Assembly (NCBI GenBank): GCA_000818095.1
Contig: CP009416.1
Coordinates: 383,501 to 447,500, forward strand
Direction: 5' to 3'
Source of the DNA: Jeotgalibacillus malaysiensis
GTDB lineage: Bacteria > Bacillota > Bacilli > Bacillales > Jeotgalibacillaceae
DNA: 64,000 nt
Every line of letters begins with the position of its first letter. The first letter of the stretch is position 1. Positions 9,655-18,441 of this stretch are shown one piece after another. The notes below the pieces were generated by a model, which ran no database searches, had not been told where the DNA came from, and saw only the letters and a list, made by a program, of their open reading frames with translations. Position numbers and translations under genes: made by a program.

Positions 9655-11235
9655 TTACTCAGTAACCTCTACATCCTTCAACTGATACAACCCACTCGCA
9701 TTCATCCAGAATCCTTCCACTTCATCCAGATGACCTGCAAGATAAGTCTGGTGCTGCAGGTAAATGGCAGGTGACAGTTCAATCAGACGCTCCTGTGCAT
9801 CCGCATACAGCTGTTCCTGTTCTGCTTCATCCGTTGTCTGGCGCGCGTCATCCAGGTAGCTGTCGAGCTGTTCATCCTGAATCATAAAGCGGTTGCCGGC
9901 AGCGCCGATCTGTGAAGAGTGGAACAGTGGGTAAAGTCCGGTATCTGCATTGGCGTTCTGGTTAGACCAGCCGAGAATGAACATATCATGCATGCCCTGT
10001 CCGGTTTGTTCAAGATATGCGCCCCACTCAAGGACTTCTACTTCAACATTTACACCGATCTCACTTAAAGCATCCTGCGTAGCGACTGCAATATCCATAC
10101 GCTGCGGGTTATCATTTGTCCAAATGGTTGTATCGAAGCCATCCTCATATCCTGCTTCTTCAAGGAGTGCCTGCGCTTCTTCAACGTTGTACTCAAGTCC
10201 CGGCAGGTCAGCTGCGTTTGGAATCACTGGCGCAAGTGGACCGGTTGCGACTTCACCGTACCCGTCGTAAATGCCATTAATAATTTCCTCTTTATTAATA
10301 GCCATGGAAACTGCCTGTCTTACTTTGGGATCGTCAAAAGGTTCTTTTTCTGTGTTGAAGCCGATATAGTTCAGCCCAACGCTATCCTGCGTTGCAAGTG
10401 AGGCGCCATCCATCTGCTCAACGCGTGCAGCTTCATTTGGTGCGAGCGGATCAATGATATGTGCGTAGCCTGTTTCAAGGTTGGCTACACGTGTTCCGCC
10501 TTCAGGTACGATCTGGAATACAAACGAATCATACGCAACTTCGCCGTCCCAGTAATCTTCATTTTTTACAAGCGTCATTTCCTCGCCAGGTGACCAGCTT
10601 TCAAACTCAAGGAATCCTGTACCAATTGGATTTTCGTTAATATATGCACCTGGTTCGCCGCCATTTTCAATTTCCTCATAGTCAGCTGCGATGGCTGCAG
10701 GGCTGATAATGGATCCGCCCATATTTGTCAGGTTAGCAAGGAGCGGAGCGAATGGATATTTCAAATTGAAGCGGACTGTATACTCATCCACGACTTCAAC
10801 GTTTTCCACCATTTCAAACTGAACAGCTCGCGGTGACGCAATGTCTTCATCAAGAATGCGGTCAAAGTTCGCTTTTACGGCTTCCGCGTTAAACGGTTCA
10901 CCGTCATGGAATGCGACACCTTCACGAAGCTTAAACTCCCAGGTTACATCATCTACTGTCTCCCAGCTTTCTGCGAGCTGAGGCTGAATTTCACTTTTCT
11001 CATCCAGCGTGAATAACTTTTCATATACCTGAACCTGCATATTTGCAGATGGAATATCATTTGTCATATGCACATCCATTGAAACAGCGTCAGACATTGT
11101 TGCAAGAATGATTTCATCCGCACTTACACCATCAGATGCTCCGTCTGATGATGTACTTTCATCACTTCCCCCGGCACAGGCAGAAAGCAGTAGAAATGTT
11201 GATAAAGCAGAAACCCCAAGAATGTTTTTCTTCAA
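9655..11235 (-). CDS. ABC transporter substrate-binding lipoprotein, peptide/glutathione type (SBP_bac_5)
   Basis: A 526-residue family 5 extracellular binding protein. A signal peptide ends in a lipobox (LLLSAC, C20), so it is anchored to the outside of the membrane. Family hallmarks follow: VQVYEKLFTLDEKSEIQPQLAESWE (about 69-93), WEFKLREGVAFHDGEPFNAEAVKANFDRI, and VGLNYIGFNTEKEPFDDPKVRQAVSMAINKE. Bacillales proteins of this shape are often annotated as glutathione or dipeptide binders, but specificity cannot be read here. It is an orphan: no permease or ATPase genes adjoin it, so it must use a transporter encoded elsewhere. Confidence 0.88.
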   Translation of the reverse strand: MKKNILGVSALSTFLLLSACAGGSDESTSSDGASDGVSADEIILATMSDAVSMDVHMTNDIPSANMQVQVYEKLFTLDEKSEIQPQLAESWETVDDVTWEFKLREGVAFHDGEPFNAEAVKANFDRILDEDIASPRAVQFEMVENVEVVDEYTVRFNLKYPFAPLLANLTNMGGSIISPAAIAADYEEIENGGEPGAYINENPIGTGFLEFESWSPGEEMTLVKNEDYWDGEVAYDSFVFQIVPEGGTRVANLETGYAHIIDPLAPNEAARVEQMDGASLATQDSVGLNYIGFNTEKEPFDDPKVRQAVSMAINKEEIINGIYDGYGEVATGPLAPVIPNAADLPGLEYNVEEAQALLEEAGYEDGFDTTIWTNDNPQRMDIAVATQDALSEIGVNVEVEVLEWGAYLEQTGQGMHDMFILGWSNQNANADTGLYPLFHSSQIGAAGNRFMIQDEQLDSYLDDARQTTDEAEQEQLYADAQERLIELSPAIYLQHQTYLAGHLDEVEGFWMNASGLYQLKDVEVTE

Positions 11236-11461
11236 AGAAATGACCCCCTATAACTTTTCTTTAGATTTACGAAAATTTAGATTATTGAAATTATAGAGGG
11301 ATGATTGTATAAAAATCAATAGATTCTGAACATTATTATTTCGGAATTCGAATAAAAGTGAATAAGGTTCATAGGAATGCTAGATTTTGTATGATTCATA
11401 AGACAAAATACTATGACGATTTAACGTGATGAAGTTAGATGTGTTGTGAATTGTGATGCGA

Positions 11462-12196
11462 TCATTCTTTGAGCCACGGCTCTTCACCAGATAGAGAATA
11501 CTTTTCTACCAGCAATAAAGACATATAATTTTTCAGCCAGATTTGAAAAGGATCAAGTGCCTTATCGCATTCGAGATGGAGATGCTTATACGTAGGGACG
11601 ATGTCTTTAGTTGCTGCAAGATCAAATTCATATAGTGCAACAGGGAGATGAAGCTGATTAGAAAAAGGGAGCAAGACAGCAGAAATAACAGATCCGGCTT
11701 GCGGAAGCGGATGGTTTGTATCGGGAAGCATCATTCTTACTACGCTTCTGTTTTCCAGGTTCATGAGATAACAGCCATATGAACTGAGTTCTTCTGCTAC
11801 ATAATAAAAATCAGGGACAGTATGCTGGGCTAGTTGTAACCATGAAAGAAACAGAGGGCGGGTTTTGAAGAAGGCGAAATGCTCGAAGTGAAATTCTGTG
11901 AAGATATTAGAAGAGGGGTTTTTATTTGCATCATTGAGCAGGCGCCACCAGTAAAATAAATGTGCTGCATCATCTTCTTTTTCAGGACGGGCTTCACAGG
12001 TCCTGGCAAACTTCAGAAAATCAGGGTACATCCCAGCGACTGAGTTCTTTGCGACGTAATGGTTCAGCTTGTTAAAAACATGAGTGAAGAATTGATTGCG
12101 CAGCTCTTTTGAAAGGGGATAGGCAGTCCTGAAAACTTTGCTGTCCGCTCTGGCTTGTTCAAATCGTATTGCGTTGTGTTCAGTGGATTGTTTCAT
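11462..12196 (-). CDS. Hypothetical protein, 244 aa
   Basis: I do not recognise a family. The protein has no signal peptide or membrane segment and is rich in aromatics (HFEHFAFFKTRPLFLSWLQLAQHTVPDFYYVAEEL, residues 108-140). The C-terminal half (LENRSVVRMMLPDTNHPLPQAGSVISAVLLPFSNQLHLPVALYEF) looks like beta-rich strands of a nucleic-acid- or SEC-C-associated fold, but I cannot assign it. It is a single gene, divergent from the methyltransferase. The 226-base gap before it holds only AT-rich DNA. Confidence 0.6.
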   Translation of the reverse strand: MKQSTEHNAIRFEQARADSKVFRTAYPLSKELRNQFFTHVFNKLNHYVAKNSVAGMYPDFLKFARTCEARPEKEDDAAHLFYWWRLLNDANKNPSSNIFTEFHFEHFAFFKTRPLFLSWLQLAQHTVPDFYYVAEELSSYGCYLMNLENRSVVRMMLPDTNHPLPQAGSVISAVLLPFSNQLHLPVALYEFDLAATKDIVPTYKHLHLECDKALDPFQIWLKNYMSLLLVEKYSLSGEEPWLKE

Positions 12197-12325
12197 TGAA
12201 AAACCTCGCTTTTTATTGATCCTTTTAAAAAGGTCACGTAAATGATTCTCTCCTGTGGTTGGATAATCCTGCTAAATCGTGAAATAATATAGGTAATAAT
12301 TTAAAAGTTGAAATGGGGGATGGTG

Positions 12326-12913
12326 ATGGGAAGGCTATTTACTTCAATATATGATGTTGCGATGACGCCTTTTGAAAAAGCAGGGTTTCAGAAAGTGAGA
12401 AAAAATCTGCTCAGTCCTGTGAAAGGGAATGTACTGGAGATTGGCTTTGGTACAGGCGCGAACTTTCCATTTTACCGGGATGCGGCATACGTCGAAGCAA
12501 TTGAACCTAACGCAGAGATGATTGAGCAAGCTGCAGCGAAGATCAAGAAGGCATCTGTTCCGATCCAGACCTATCAGGCAAAAGCAGAACAGCTGCCATT
12601 TCCGGACCAATCCTTCGATGCAATCACCGGCACGCTCGTCTTTTGTACAATACCTGATCCGATTAAAGCATTGGAGGAAATAAAAAGAGTAAGCAAGCCC
12701 GATGCGACCTTTCACTTTTTTGAACATGTAAAAGTAGATCAGCAGACTGCAGCCAAAGCGCAGGAGCTCCTTACGCCTGCATGGAAAGCAGTATGCGACG
12801 GCTGTCACCTGGATCGCCCGACTATTCAGCTTTTTGAAGAGGCTGGGTTCAAGGTGGAGAAGGTGAAGCGGTATGGTGGAGGGATGTTTGTGGTTTTTGA
12901 GGGGAAGATTTAG
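12326..12913 (+). CDS. Class I SAM-dependent methyltransferase
   Basis: 195 residues with a canonical Rossmann methyltransferase core: motif I VLEIGFGTGANF (36-47), the acidic residue of motif II in VEAIEPNAEM, motif III-like AEQLPFPDQSFDAITGTLVFCTIPD, and motif IV ALEEIKRVSKPDATFHFFEHV. It is closest to the UbiE/phosphatidylethanolamine N-methyltransferase branch. The substrate is unknown. I chose ATG 12326 because the GGGGGA site lies 5 bases upstream; the longer TTG frame from 12308 overlaps that site. Confidence 0.85.
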   Translation: MGRLFTSIYDVAMTPFEKAGFQKVRKNLLSPVKGNVLEIGFGTGANFPFYRDAAYVEAIEPNAEMIEQAAAKIKKASVPIQTYQAKAEQLPFPDQSFDAITGTLVFCTIPDPIKALEEIKRVSKPDATFHFFEHVKVDQQTAAKAQELLTPAWKAVCDGCHLDRPTIQLFEEAGFKVEKVKRYGGGMFVVFEGKI

Positions 12914-13023
12914 CTTGTTAATCAGCATATAAGTAATCTCACGTATTTATTAAGTGATTCTTAAAGTACCATTAATTACCACGATGAATTATTGGAACGA
13001 TTTAATTTTGAGGGGGTTTTCAG

Positions 13024-13476
13024 ATGAAGGTTATTAAGATCCTTGGTACCTTGACGATTGCTGTGGGGCTTTTTCTCTCGGGCTATTTTACTCACAAACT
13101 AACCAATGAAAATGTACAGGAAGTTTCAAGGGAAGTCCAATTCAGTTATCGGAGTAATGAACAACCAAACCAAATTAATCTTGAAAAATCTTACACAGAT
13201 CTCGAAGATCAAAATATTGTTGATAACACTATGATGATCATGATGCATAAAAAACCATCAAGCGAAGTGATGGATATAGATCATCCGGATATGTATATCA
13301 ATGTTCTTAGTCCCAAACAACACACAGGCCTGGTTGATTCGAGAGTCTGGTTTACTGAGTCCGGTGCTGTGATTGGAGACCGTGTGGGTGAAAGCTGGGA
13401 TCAGGTTGAGTACTTTGAGGTGAATGAGCAGGATGCGGATTATTTGAAGGAGCAGGGTGGATTTGAGGAAATGTGA
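13024..13476 (+). CDS. Hypothetical secreted or membrane-anchored protein
   Basis: 150 residues. A clear N-terminal signal/anchor (ILGTLTIAVGLFLSGYFTHKL, residues 5-25) is followed by a soluble, acidic, extracytoplasmic part. No lipobox cysteine is present. I do not recognise the family. A GAGGGGG site precedes the ATG. Its stop codon lies inside a short palindrome half (TGACACATGGGGAC), and the second IS3 element is inserted 21 bases downstream. Confidence 0.6.
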   Translation: MKVIKILGTLTIAVGLFLSGYFTHKLTNENVQEVSREVQFSYRSNEQPNQINLEKSYTDLEDQNIVDNTMMIMMHKKPSSEVMDIDHPDMYINVLSPKQHTGLVDSRVWFTESGAVIGDRVGESWDQVEYFEVNEQDADYLKEQGGFEEM

Positions 13477-13522
13477 CACATGGGGACGAATGTGATGTGA
13501 CCCCCAAAAGTTAGAGTTTTTA

Positions 13523-14338
13523 TTAAGCAGCCATTTGGCTGGTATGCAGACGATATTGAACCGGACTCATGCCAGCCAACTTTTGTTTGATTCGATCATG
13601 GTTGTAATAATGGATATACGTTTCAATATCTTTTTTAAGTTCTTCGTATGTGCGTAACTTCTCTCCATAATACATTTCCTGCTTTAGTAAACCAAAAAAG
13701 TTCTCCATAAGGGCATTGTCGATACAATTTCCTTTTCGGGACATACTTTGAAATACCTTTTGCCCTTTCAGGGCCTTGACCCATGTATAGTGCTGATAAT
13801 GCCATCCTTGATCAGAGTGAATAGTTGTACGGTATTTTGCATACTTAACAAGGTTCAGAGCTTCTTCTAATGGTTTCATAACGAAATCCAATGTCGGATG
13901 TTGACTGACGCCAAATGAAATCACTTCACTATTATGCATATCCAGGATCGGGCTCAGGTACAACTTTCCGCCACCTAAGCATTTGAATTCAGTAATATCG
14001 GTTGCCAGCTTTTGAAGAGGATGAGCTGTTTGAAAACGGCGATTCAACCTGTTCTTGGCCACGTTACCTACGGTACCTTTGTAAGAGCTATAGCTTCTAG
14101 ATTTCCTTCTGAACTTTAAGCCTTTTAAGCCAAGCTTTTTCATAATCCGTTGAACCTTTTTATGATTGATGATCAGCCCGTCACTCTTAAGTGCCGCCTG
14201 GATTCGACGGTACCCATAGTTGCCATTGTGGGCATCGAAGATGAATCGAATCTGATCTTCAAGCTCCTGATCCGGATTAACATTATGCATCCGTTTAATA
14301 TGATAATGATAGGAAGCTTCAGGAATGCCTACAACCAT
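13523..14338 (-). CDS. IS150-type transposase OrfB
   Basis: 271 residues with a complete DDE core: D in KLATDITEFKCLGGGKLYLSPILD, D in YRTTIHSDQGWHYQH, and E in NALMENFFGLLKQEMYYG. An HTH_21 segment (EDQIRFIFDAHNGNYGYRRI) precedes it and KLAGMSPVQYR closes it, both typical of the IS150 group. The frame is open upstream into the 3' end of orfA in the -1 register, so an OrfAB fusion by slippage on the CAAAGAAAC stretch is likely. Confidence 0.95.
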   Translation of the reverse strand: MVVGIPEASYHYHIKRMHNVNPDQELEDQIRFIFDAHNGNYGYRRIQAALKSDGLIINHKKVQRIMKKLGLKGLKFRRKSRSYSSYKGTVGNVAKNRLNRRFQTAHPLQKLATDITEFKCLGGGKLYLSPILDMHNSEVISFGVSQHPTLDFVMKPLEEALNLVKYAKYRTTIHSDQGWHYQHYTWVKALKGQKVFQSMSRKGNCIDNALMENFFGLLKQEMYYGEKLRTYEELKKDIETYIHYYNHDRIKQKLAGMSPVQYRLHTSQMAA

Positions 14339-14349
14339 TAATACATCCT

Positions 14350-14916
14350 TTAGTCTGAATGTTTCTTTGAGTTCGAACGATAGCGCTGCTTGTGCTTTTC
14401 GAGATAGTTGTTCGGATCCTTCTGAAAAGCTTTTAACTTTTTTAAATAAGCAACCTCAAGACGTAATAACTCGTTTTCTCTCTCTAATTCTTTTTCTCTG
14501 TTAGACGCTTCATTTTGATTAGAGGCTGTCTCGTTTTGACCATTCTTCTTTTTATCTGACATGGTTGATTGTCCTCTCGGGTTCTCTAGTGCTTCATAAC
14601 CCCCTTCAAGGAACTTTTTCTTCCATTCGCCAATTAACGATGGGTTCGTTAGTCTAAATTGAAGGGCTGTTTCAGTTTGGGAAGCACCTGTTCTGTCCAT
14701 AAAGCTTATTACATCCAGTTTAAATTGAACAGAATAAAATGCCTTTTTCTTTTTCTTCAACCCTTCTTCACCAAAGTGCCGATAGATATTCACCCAATTA
14801 AAGATCTGCGTTTTAGATTGAATACCATGCTTACGTGCTAAAATTCTAATACCATGAGGACCGTTCAAATATTCTTTCACAATCATCAATTTAAACTTCT
14901 CATTGTATTTAACCAT
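14350..14916 (-). CDS. IS150-type transposase OrfA
   Basis: 188 residues with two helix-turn-helix repeats (EYLNGPHGIRILARKHGIQSKTQIFNWV and DRTGASQTETALQFRLTNPSLIGEWKKKF) and a C-terminal coiled coil (NREKELERENELLRLEVAYLKKLKAF). This double-HTH plus zipper layout is typical of IS150-like OrfA proteins, which bind the inverted repeats. Confidence 0.93.
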   Translation of the reverse strand: MVKYNEKFKLMIVKEYLNGPHGIRILARKHGIQSKTQIFNWVNIYRHFGEEGLKKKKKAFYSVQFKLDVISFMDRTGASQTETALQFRLTNPSLIGEWKKKFLEGGYEALENPRGQSTMSDKKKNGQNETASNQNEASNREKELERENELLRLEVAYLKKLKAFQKDPNNYLEKHKQRYRSNSKKHSD

Positions 14917-15060
14917 AATAAATGCACCCCTAAAGTTAGTTTTTGAACTCTAACTTTAGGGGTGCACCACAATGTGTGTGTATCGAGATGGATTAATATT
15001 CCATGATGATAAAACAACCTCTGTCCCCGCTGTATCACTCAAATAAAAGGAGGAACTTTC

Positions 15061-15576
15061 ATGACAAAACCACAATTATCAATTCAAACAGTACCTGGCT
15101 ACTCACCGGATATTGGGCGTCAGATCTGGTGCCTTGAGGATGTGCGAGAGACGCTTATGTCTAAAATCAGTGATTTAACGCCGGAGGAACTGGATGGTGA
15201 TATTGCAGGACTTCACTCAATTGGCACGCTTTTGTATCATATTGCAGCTGTAGAAGCGGGATGGCTGTATGGAGAAGTATTATGCAGGGACTGGGATGAG
15301 GAGATTGAAGCGTTGTTTCCAAAAGAAAGTTGGGAGGATGGAAGGCTTGTGTCTTTTAAAAACGAATCGATTGATCAGCATATTCACCGTCTTCAAAAAG
15401 TCAGAGAAACCCTTTGCTTTCATTTTAAAAAGATGAGTGAAATCGACTGGCGAACATCACGGGAGGTGGAGGATTACCATGTGACGCCAGAGTGGGTGCT
15501 GCACCACCTGATAGAGCATGAAGCGCGTCACAGCGGACAGATTTTTCAGGTTAAGCGCTTGATGAGAGAAAAATGA
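15061..15576 (+). CDS. DinB-family protein
   Basis: 171 residues of the DinB/YfiT four-helix fold. Metal-ligand histidines lie in TLLYHIAAVEAGWL (about residue 60) and in VLHHLIEHEARHSGQI (about 144-158), the usual HxxxH-type pair. Many members are thiol-dependent S-transferases using bacillithiol or mycothiol; the substrate here is unknown. An AAAGGAGG site precedes the ATG. It lies just beyond the second IS element. Confidence 0.85.
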   Translation: MTKPQLSIQTVPGYSPDIGRQIWCLEDVRETLMSKISDLTPEELDGDIAGLHSIGTLLYHIAAVEAGWLYGEVLCRDWDEEIEALFPKESWEDGRLVSFKNESIDQHIHRLQKVRETLCFHFKKMSEIDWRTSREVEDYHVTPEWVLHHLIEHEARHSGQIFQVKRLMREK

Positions 15577-15615
15577 ATCTAGGGGGTAAGTGTTAGTGTT
15601 CTGCAAAGGAACCAC

Positions 15616-16161
15616 TTACTCCACTACAGACAGCCAAATCCCCGAAACCGTTTCATCATCCTGACTCCACACAGTAAGCGAGATATCGTGTTCCCGATCA
15701 ACATAAACCGTTGCTTCACCGAGTCCCATTTCGCTATAGGTATAGAAGTGGTCACCATACAATGCTTTTGCTTTCGCCAGGTCGTCTCCTTTAGTTAAAC
15801 CAGACGCTGTGGCCATCTCAGTGTCACCGGATGAAACTGAGAGGGTCATGTGAGCTGGATCAGTGCTCAGATGAACATGATCCTTTGTCAGGTAACTGTA
15901 GCCATTTTCCTGTTTTCTTTGTTCAAAGGTGCCGGCTTCATTCAATTGTTCCTGTGACACTTTTTCATAAAGCTGAAATCCTCCTAAAGCTTCCTGATGA
16001 AGAGGGGTGGACTGAACAAAATAGTGGTTTGAAGCCAGAAGCCACCAGCCTGCCAATGCAGCAACCGGAGCAGTCAGGAAGATGGTGCCTGCTATTTTTG
16101 AATAACGATAGACAATGAGGCCTGCGATCAATACAAACGCAGCAAGTATGAGTAGTGACAT
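15616..16161 (-). CDS. Hypothetical membrane-anchored protein, 181 aa
   Basis: Two N-terminal hydrophobic segments (residues 2-20 and 26-44) are followed by an extracytoplasmic domain of about 135 residues rich in acidic and polar residues. I do not recognise the family. It is the last gene of a minus-strand group with the two small membrane genes upstream and is convergent with the dinB-like gene. A weak stem without a T run (about 15585-15613) separates the convergent stops. Confidence 0.6.
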   Translation of the reverse strand: MSLLILAAFVLIAGLIVYRYSKIAGTIFLTAPVAALAGWWLLASNHYFVQSTPLHQEALGGFQLYEKVSQEQLNEAGTFEQRKQENGYSYLTKDHVHLSTDPAHMTLSVSSGDTEMATASGLTKGDDLAKAKALYGDHFYTYSEMGLGEATVYVDREHDISLTVWSQDDETVSGIWLSVVE

Positions 16162-16212
16162 GAAAAGATCCTTTCTATAGAAAGTTTTGATAGAAATGTG
16201 AAGCCACCCATA

Positions 16213-16682
16213 TCAAAAAGATGTTTCATTTACGAGCAGGGAAAAGTAATACCCTGCATCCTGATAAGCCTGCTGGTATTCAAAAATGTTTGAAACAGTT
16301 ATGTACATTGCGATCCCGATCATAGAGCCAATGATCAATGTGAGGGGACTGTTGCGTTCTTTTTTGTGTCTACGAAAGAAAACAAGGCTGACAAACAGCG
16401 CAATCACAAAGTATGAACCGGAAATGAGTGCAGTGGAGAAAGTATCTGACATCTCGTATATTGTATTTCTATACTCGGTTAAATTTCTTTCATTTGACGC
16501 GTTTTCATTTACTTCTACAATTTGCCCTGAATGTGAAATCGTCCAGATGAAATCCTGCTGTTGTTCGCTGTGAATGTATGAAAAGCCATAACCGGCTGCT
16601 TCTTTCTGTTCCACAATCTGTTCTGCCATAGCACTACCAGCTGAAATGATAAAAGAAACCACGCAATGATCAGCCACTTCAT
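16213..16682 (-). pseudogene. Small membrane protein gene with a probable 5' frameshift
   Basis: The best start is the ATG at 16682: it overlaps the preceding stop as ATGA and has AGGAGG seven bases upstream. That frame encodes a fine membrane anchor (MKWLIIAWFLLSFQLVVL) but stops after 55 codons. The conserved-looking body (AEQIVEQKEAAGYGFSY... with two membrane spans at its C-terminal half) lies in the next frame, open from 16677 to 16213. A single-base change near 16625-16635 would join them. The intended protein looks like an N-anchored extracytoplasmic domain with two later spans. Alternatively the body starts at GTG 16677. Family unknown. Confidence 0.5.
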
Positions 16683-16864
16683 TTCTGAACCTCCTGCTTC
16701 CCGCGCTTCTCTCTGCCTTTATAGATAAAATACATGCTGCCCATTAAAATAACCAGTCCCGTTCCATGCATGATATCGTTGCCTAAAGTACCAAAGCTGT
16801 CTACAGTAAGGTTCATTAGAAAAATTCCTATAAGTGCAATAAAAAAGCCAAACGCAATTTTCAT
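16679..16864 (-). CDS. Small two-span membrane protein, paralogue of 23374-23538
   Basis: 61 residues from the ATG at 16864, chosen because AGGAGG lies six bases upstream; the longer frame to 16996 lacks such a site. Two hydrophobic segments (IAFGFFIALIGIFLMNLTV and GTGLVILMGSMYFIYKG) flank DSFGTLGND. It aligns along its length with another small gene at 23374-23538 (shared pattern MK-A-G--I--IG--L-N-----G--GN------G--VI-G-Y---KGR). Function unknown. It overlaps the next gene by four bases. Confidence 0.65.
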   Translation of the reverse strand: MKIAFGFFIALIGIFLMNLTVDSFGTLGNDIMHGTGLVILMGSMYFIYKGREKRGKQEVQK

Positions 16865-17012
16865 CCAATTCCTCCTGACAATGATCCTGATTCTATTGTA
16901 CTGAAGTGAAAAAGGAAATGAAATACCAGTTATGGAAGGTATGATAAAATAGACAAAAGAAATACCCGGCTCTATTTTACTTAACAGTTGGTGCATTTAA
17001 AGGAGGATCTTC

Positions 17013-17222
17013 ATGCTTTTTAAAAAAACGAATAAAGAAATAGAAGTTGATCGCTTTGAGGTTAAATCTGTACAAGATATTCCTTCTCTTGGAAGAATAA
17101 CAATTCTTGTAGACAGGGAAACGGGTGTTCATTACATGCAGACGTGGGTTGGAACAGGCGGTGGAGTTACGCCATTACTTGATGAACATGGCAAGGTGAT
17201 TATAGAGAAACCATTTCGCTAA
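17013..17222 (+). CDS. DUF6440-type protein
   Basis: 69 residues. The central VDRETGVHYMQTWVGTGGGVTPLLDEHGKV pattern is that of DUF6440, small soluble proteins of unknown function common in Firmicutes. An AAAGGAGGATC site precedes the ATG. It begins a plus-strand group of three or four closely spaced genes. Confidence 0.7.
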   Translation: MLFKKTNKEIEVDRFEVKSVQDIPSLGRITILVDRETGVHYMQTWVGTGGGVTPLLDEHGKVIIEKPFR

Positions 17223-17242
17223 ATAAAAAAAGGAGTGAGCAG

Positions 17243-17656
17243 ATGCTGAAATTTCCTGGGTTTTTGATTGCAGCTGTACTGATCCTTTCAGGGTGTGCAG
17301 GTACTGAAGAATCGCAAAGCACTGATGAACTTCAGGAAGTAACCGTTAAATCAGAGGGTGATGAAATCCTAGCTGAAACGGCTGACTTCGAGAAGGCTGA
17401 AATCCGCTATGAAGAGGATACAGGGCTGATGCAGCTTGAGATGTATATGAAAGATCAGCAGATGATGGAAGAGATGTTTGGTGAACGGATGGGTCAGGAA
17501 ATTCACTTTTACTATGGAGATGAATTGATCAGTTCGCCAAATCTACTCGTGCCGATTGAAGGTGAGAGCTTCACGCTTGCCGGGGACTTCGATGAGGAAA
17601 CAGCAGAACAGATCGTAGAAGCAATTGCACAGCAGGCAGAGGAGGATCAGGAATGA
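17243..17656 (+). CDS. Hypothetical lipoprotein, 137 aa
   Basis: A signal peptide with lipobox (LILSGC, C18) leads into an acidic 115-residue domain with no membrane span, so the mature protein sits outside the cell on a lipid anchor. I do not recognise the family. An AAAAAAGGAGTG site precedes the ATG, and its stop overlaps the start of the hydro-lyase as ATGA, which indicates translational coupling. Confidence 0.7.
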   Translation: MLKFPGFLIAAVLILSGCAGTEESQSTDELQEVTVKSEGDEILAETADFEKAEIRYEEDTGLMQLEMYMKDQQMMEEMFGERMGQEIHFYYGDELISSPNLLVPIEGESFTLAGDFDEETAEQIVEAIAQQAEEDQE

Positions 17657-18441
17657 ACATCTCAGAACTAACACCGGCACAAGCAAGAGCATTAATTAGA
17701 AATGAAGAATGGACAAAGCCGACTTCAGGTATGGCGAATGGCTACATTCAGACCAATCTGGCCGTGCTGCCAAAAGAGCTGGCATTTGAATTTCTGTTGT
17801 TTTGCCAGCGGAATCCGAAAGCCTGTCCGATCATTGACGTGATTGAGGAAGGCTCAGCCGTTGCTGCACTGGCCGCTCCTGATAGTAATGTGAAAACGGA
17901 TATTCCAAAGTACCGCATTTACCGTGATGGTGAATTTACAGAAGAGAGAACTGAAGTGAAGGATCTCTGGACAGATGAGATGGTCGGGTTTCTGATCGGA
18001 TGCAGTTTCACTTTTGAAGAAGCGTTATTAAAAAATGGCATCCCAATCAGGCACATTGAAGAAGGCTGTAACGTGCCGATGTATAAAACGTCGATTGCAT
18101 GCACAAAAGCCGGACGCTTTGAAGGTCCGACGGTTGTCAGTATGCGTCCGATGACAGAGCAACAGGCGATCAGAGCGGTCCAGGTCACAAGCCGCTTCCC
18201 ATCTGTACATGGCGCGCCGATTCATATAGGAGACCCGTCTAAAATTGGTATCCAGGATCTCAACCAGCCGGATTTTGGTGATGCCGTATCTGTAAATGAA
18301 GGTGAGGTACCTGTATTCTGGGCGTGCGGCGTAACCCCTCAGGCAGTTGCGATGCAGGTGAAGCCGAGTTTGATGATCACCCATGCACCGGGTCACATGC
18401 TGATTACGGATATGAAAAATGATGAGTTTTCCATTCTTTAA
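17653..18441 (+). CDS. Putative hydro-lyase, DUF1445/YcsI family
   Basis: 262 residues. The family signature is clear: LTPAQARALIRNEEWTKPTSGMANGYIQTNLAVLP at the start, CSFTFEEALLKNGIPIRHIEEGCNVPMYKT in the middle, and PVFWACGVTPQAVAMQVKPSLMITHAPGHMLITD at the end. Members are annotated as putative hydro-lyases, and eukaryotic relatives include D-glutamate cyclase. The length is normal. Its TAA stop is followed in the same frame, without a break, by a cupin-like sequence that lacks a start codon. Confidence 0.88.
   Translation: MNISELTPAQARALIRNEEWTKPTSGMANGYIQTNLAVLPKELAFEFLLFCQRNPKACPIIDVIEEGSAVAALAAPDSNVKTDIPKYRIYRDGEFTEERTEVKDLWTDEMVGFLIGCSFTFEEALLKNGIPIRHIEEGCNVPMYKTSIACTKAGRFEGPTVVSMRPMTEQQAIRAVQVTSRFPSVHGAPIHIGDPSKIGIQDLNQPDFGDAVSVNEGEVPVFWACGVTPQAVAMQVKPSLMITHAPGHMLITDMKNDEFSIL

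Larger units (their letters stand above)
13498..14966. mobile_element. IS3-family (IS150-like) insertion sequence, 1469 bp
   Basis: The ends are TGACCCCCAAAAGTTAGAG and the complement of a right end reading TGCACCCCTAAAGTTAGAG: 19-bp inverted repeats with three mismatches and TG...CA termini. Two consecutive minus-strand transposase frames fill it. I see no direct target duplication beside the ends. The copy appears intact. Confidence 0.92.

Noticed and set aside
12344-12928. 194-codon minus-strand frame opposite the methyltransferase
   Set aside because: Shadow frame; the plus strand encodes a clear methyltransferase.
15585-15613. Terminator between the dinB-like gene and its convergent neighbour
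   Set aside because: GGTAAGTG and CACTTACT can pair, but the loop is long and there is no T run.
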